6,519 nt of DNA from Spirochaetota bacterium (GTDB lineage: Bacteria > Spirochaetota > UBA4802 > UB4802): assembly GCA_018399855.1 (NCBI GenBank), contig JAGYNX010000111.1, positions 1 to 6,519 of the forward strand, written 5' to 3'. Below, piece after piece: positions 6,507 to 6,519 of this stretch; the stretch's first letter is position 1; every line of letters starts with the position of its first letter. The notes beneath the pieces are model-generated. The model made no database searches and had not been told where the DNA came from. It saw only the letters and a program-made list of their open reading frames with translations. The translations under genes were made by a program, and so were the position numbers.

Positions 6507-6519
6507 CCATCATTATTAT

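Noticed and set aside
1..6519. Search for CRISPR repeats, tRNA or rRNA genes, transposases or toxin-antitoxin pairs
   Set aside because: No spaced direct repeats, RNA-gene signatures or mobile-element proteins were found; nearly all bases are explained by five co-directional efflux genes.

Overview
The window holds one tightly packed gene cluster, read entirely on the minus strand (right to left). It is a tripartite heavy-metal efflux operon of the Cus type (copper(I)/silver(I)), extended by two small envelope proteins. In order of transcription: a TolC/CusC-like outer-membrane channel (6451-5141), a CusB-like periplasmic adaptor lipoprotein with an N-terminal metal-binding domain (5151-3814), a CusA-like RND pump (3781-611), a YHS-domain lipoprotein (589-284), and a small His-rich, single-span membrane protein that runs off the left edge (203-1). 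No regulator, P-type ATPase, RNA gene, mobile element or CRISPR array is visible. No gene-free stretch exceeds 100 bases.

The organism is a Gram-negative (diderm) bacterium, because the operon needs an outer membrane and a periplasm. Good purine-rich Shine-Dalgarno sequences stand before the genes, which argues against typical Bacteroidota. GC content is moderate. I cannot place the phylum; Spirochaetota, Desulfobacterota or a related diderm lineage would fit, but this is only an impression.

How the parts fit together: CusA takes Cu(I)/Ag(I) from the periplasm or cytoplasm and drives it, using protons, through the channel formed with CusB and the outer-membrane protein. The three metal-site methionines and the three proton-relay residues of Escherichia coli CusA are all present, so specificity for monovalent copper/silver is well supported. 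There is no CusF chaperone gene in the visible part of the operon. The YHS lipoprotein lies next to the pump gene and CusB carries its own Cys/Met/His metal-binding module, so these two may do the metal capture and hand-off that CusF does in E. coli (inference).

Regulatory signals: a good sigma70-like promoter (TTGTAA, 17 bp, TATACT) lies just upstream of the first gene, with a 20-bp near-palindrome over its -10 box. A related sequence occurs in inverted orientation in the cusB-cusA gap. A strong 19-bp imperfect hairpin lies between the YHS gene and the last small gene and could set the level of that last gene. The core of the window is a known type of system. The less ordinary parts are the accessory proteins, the hairpin, and a possible internal start in the last gene.
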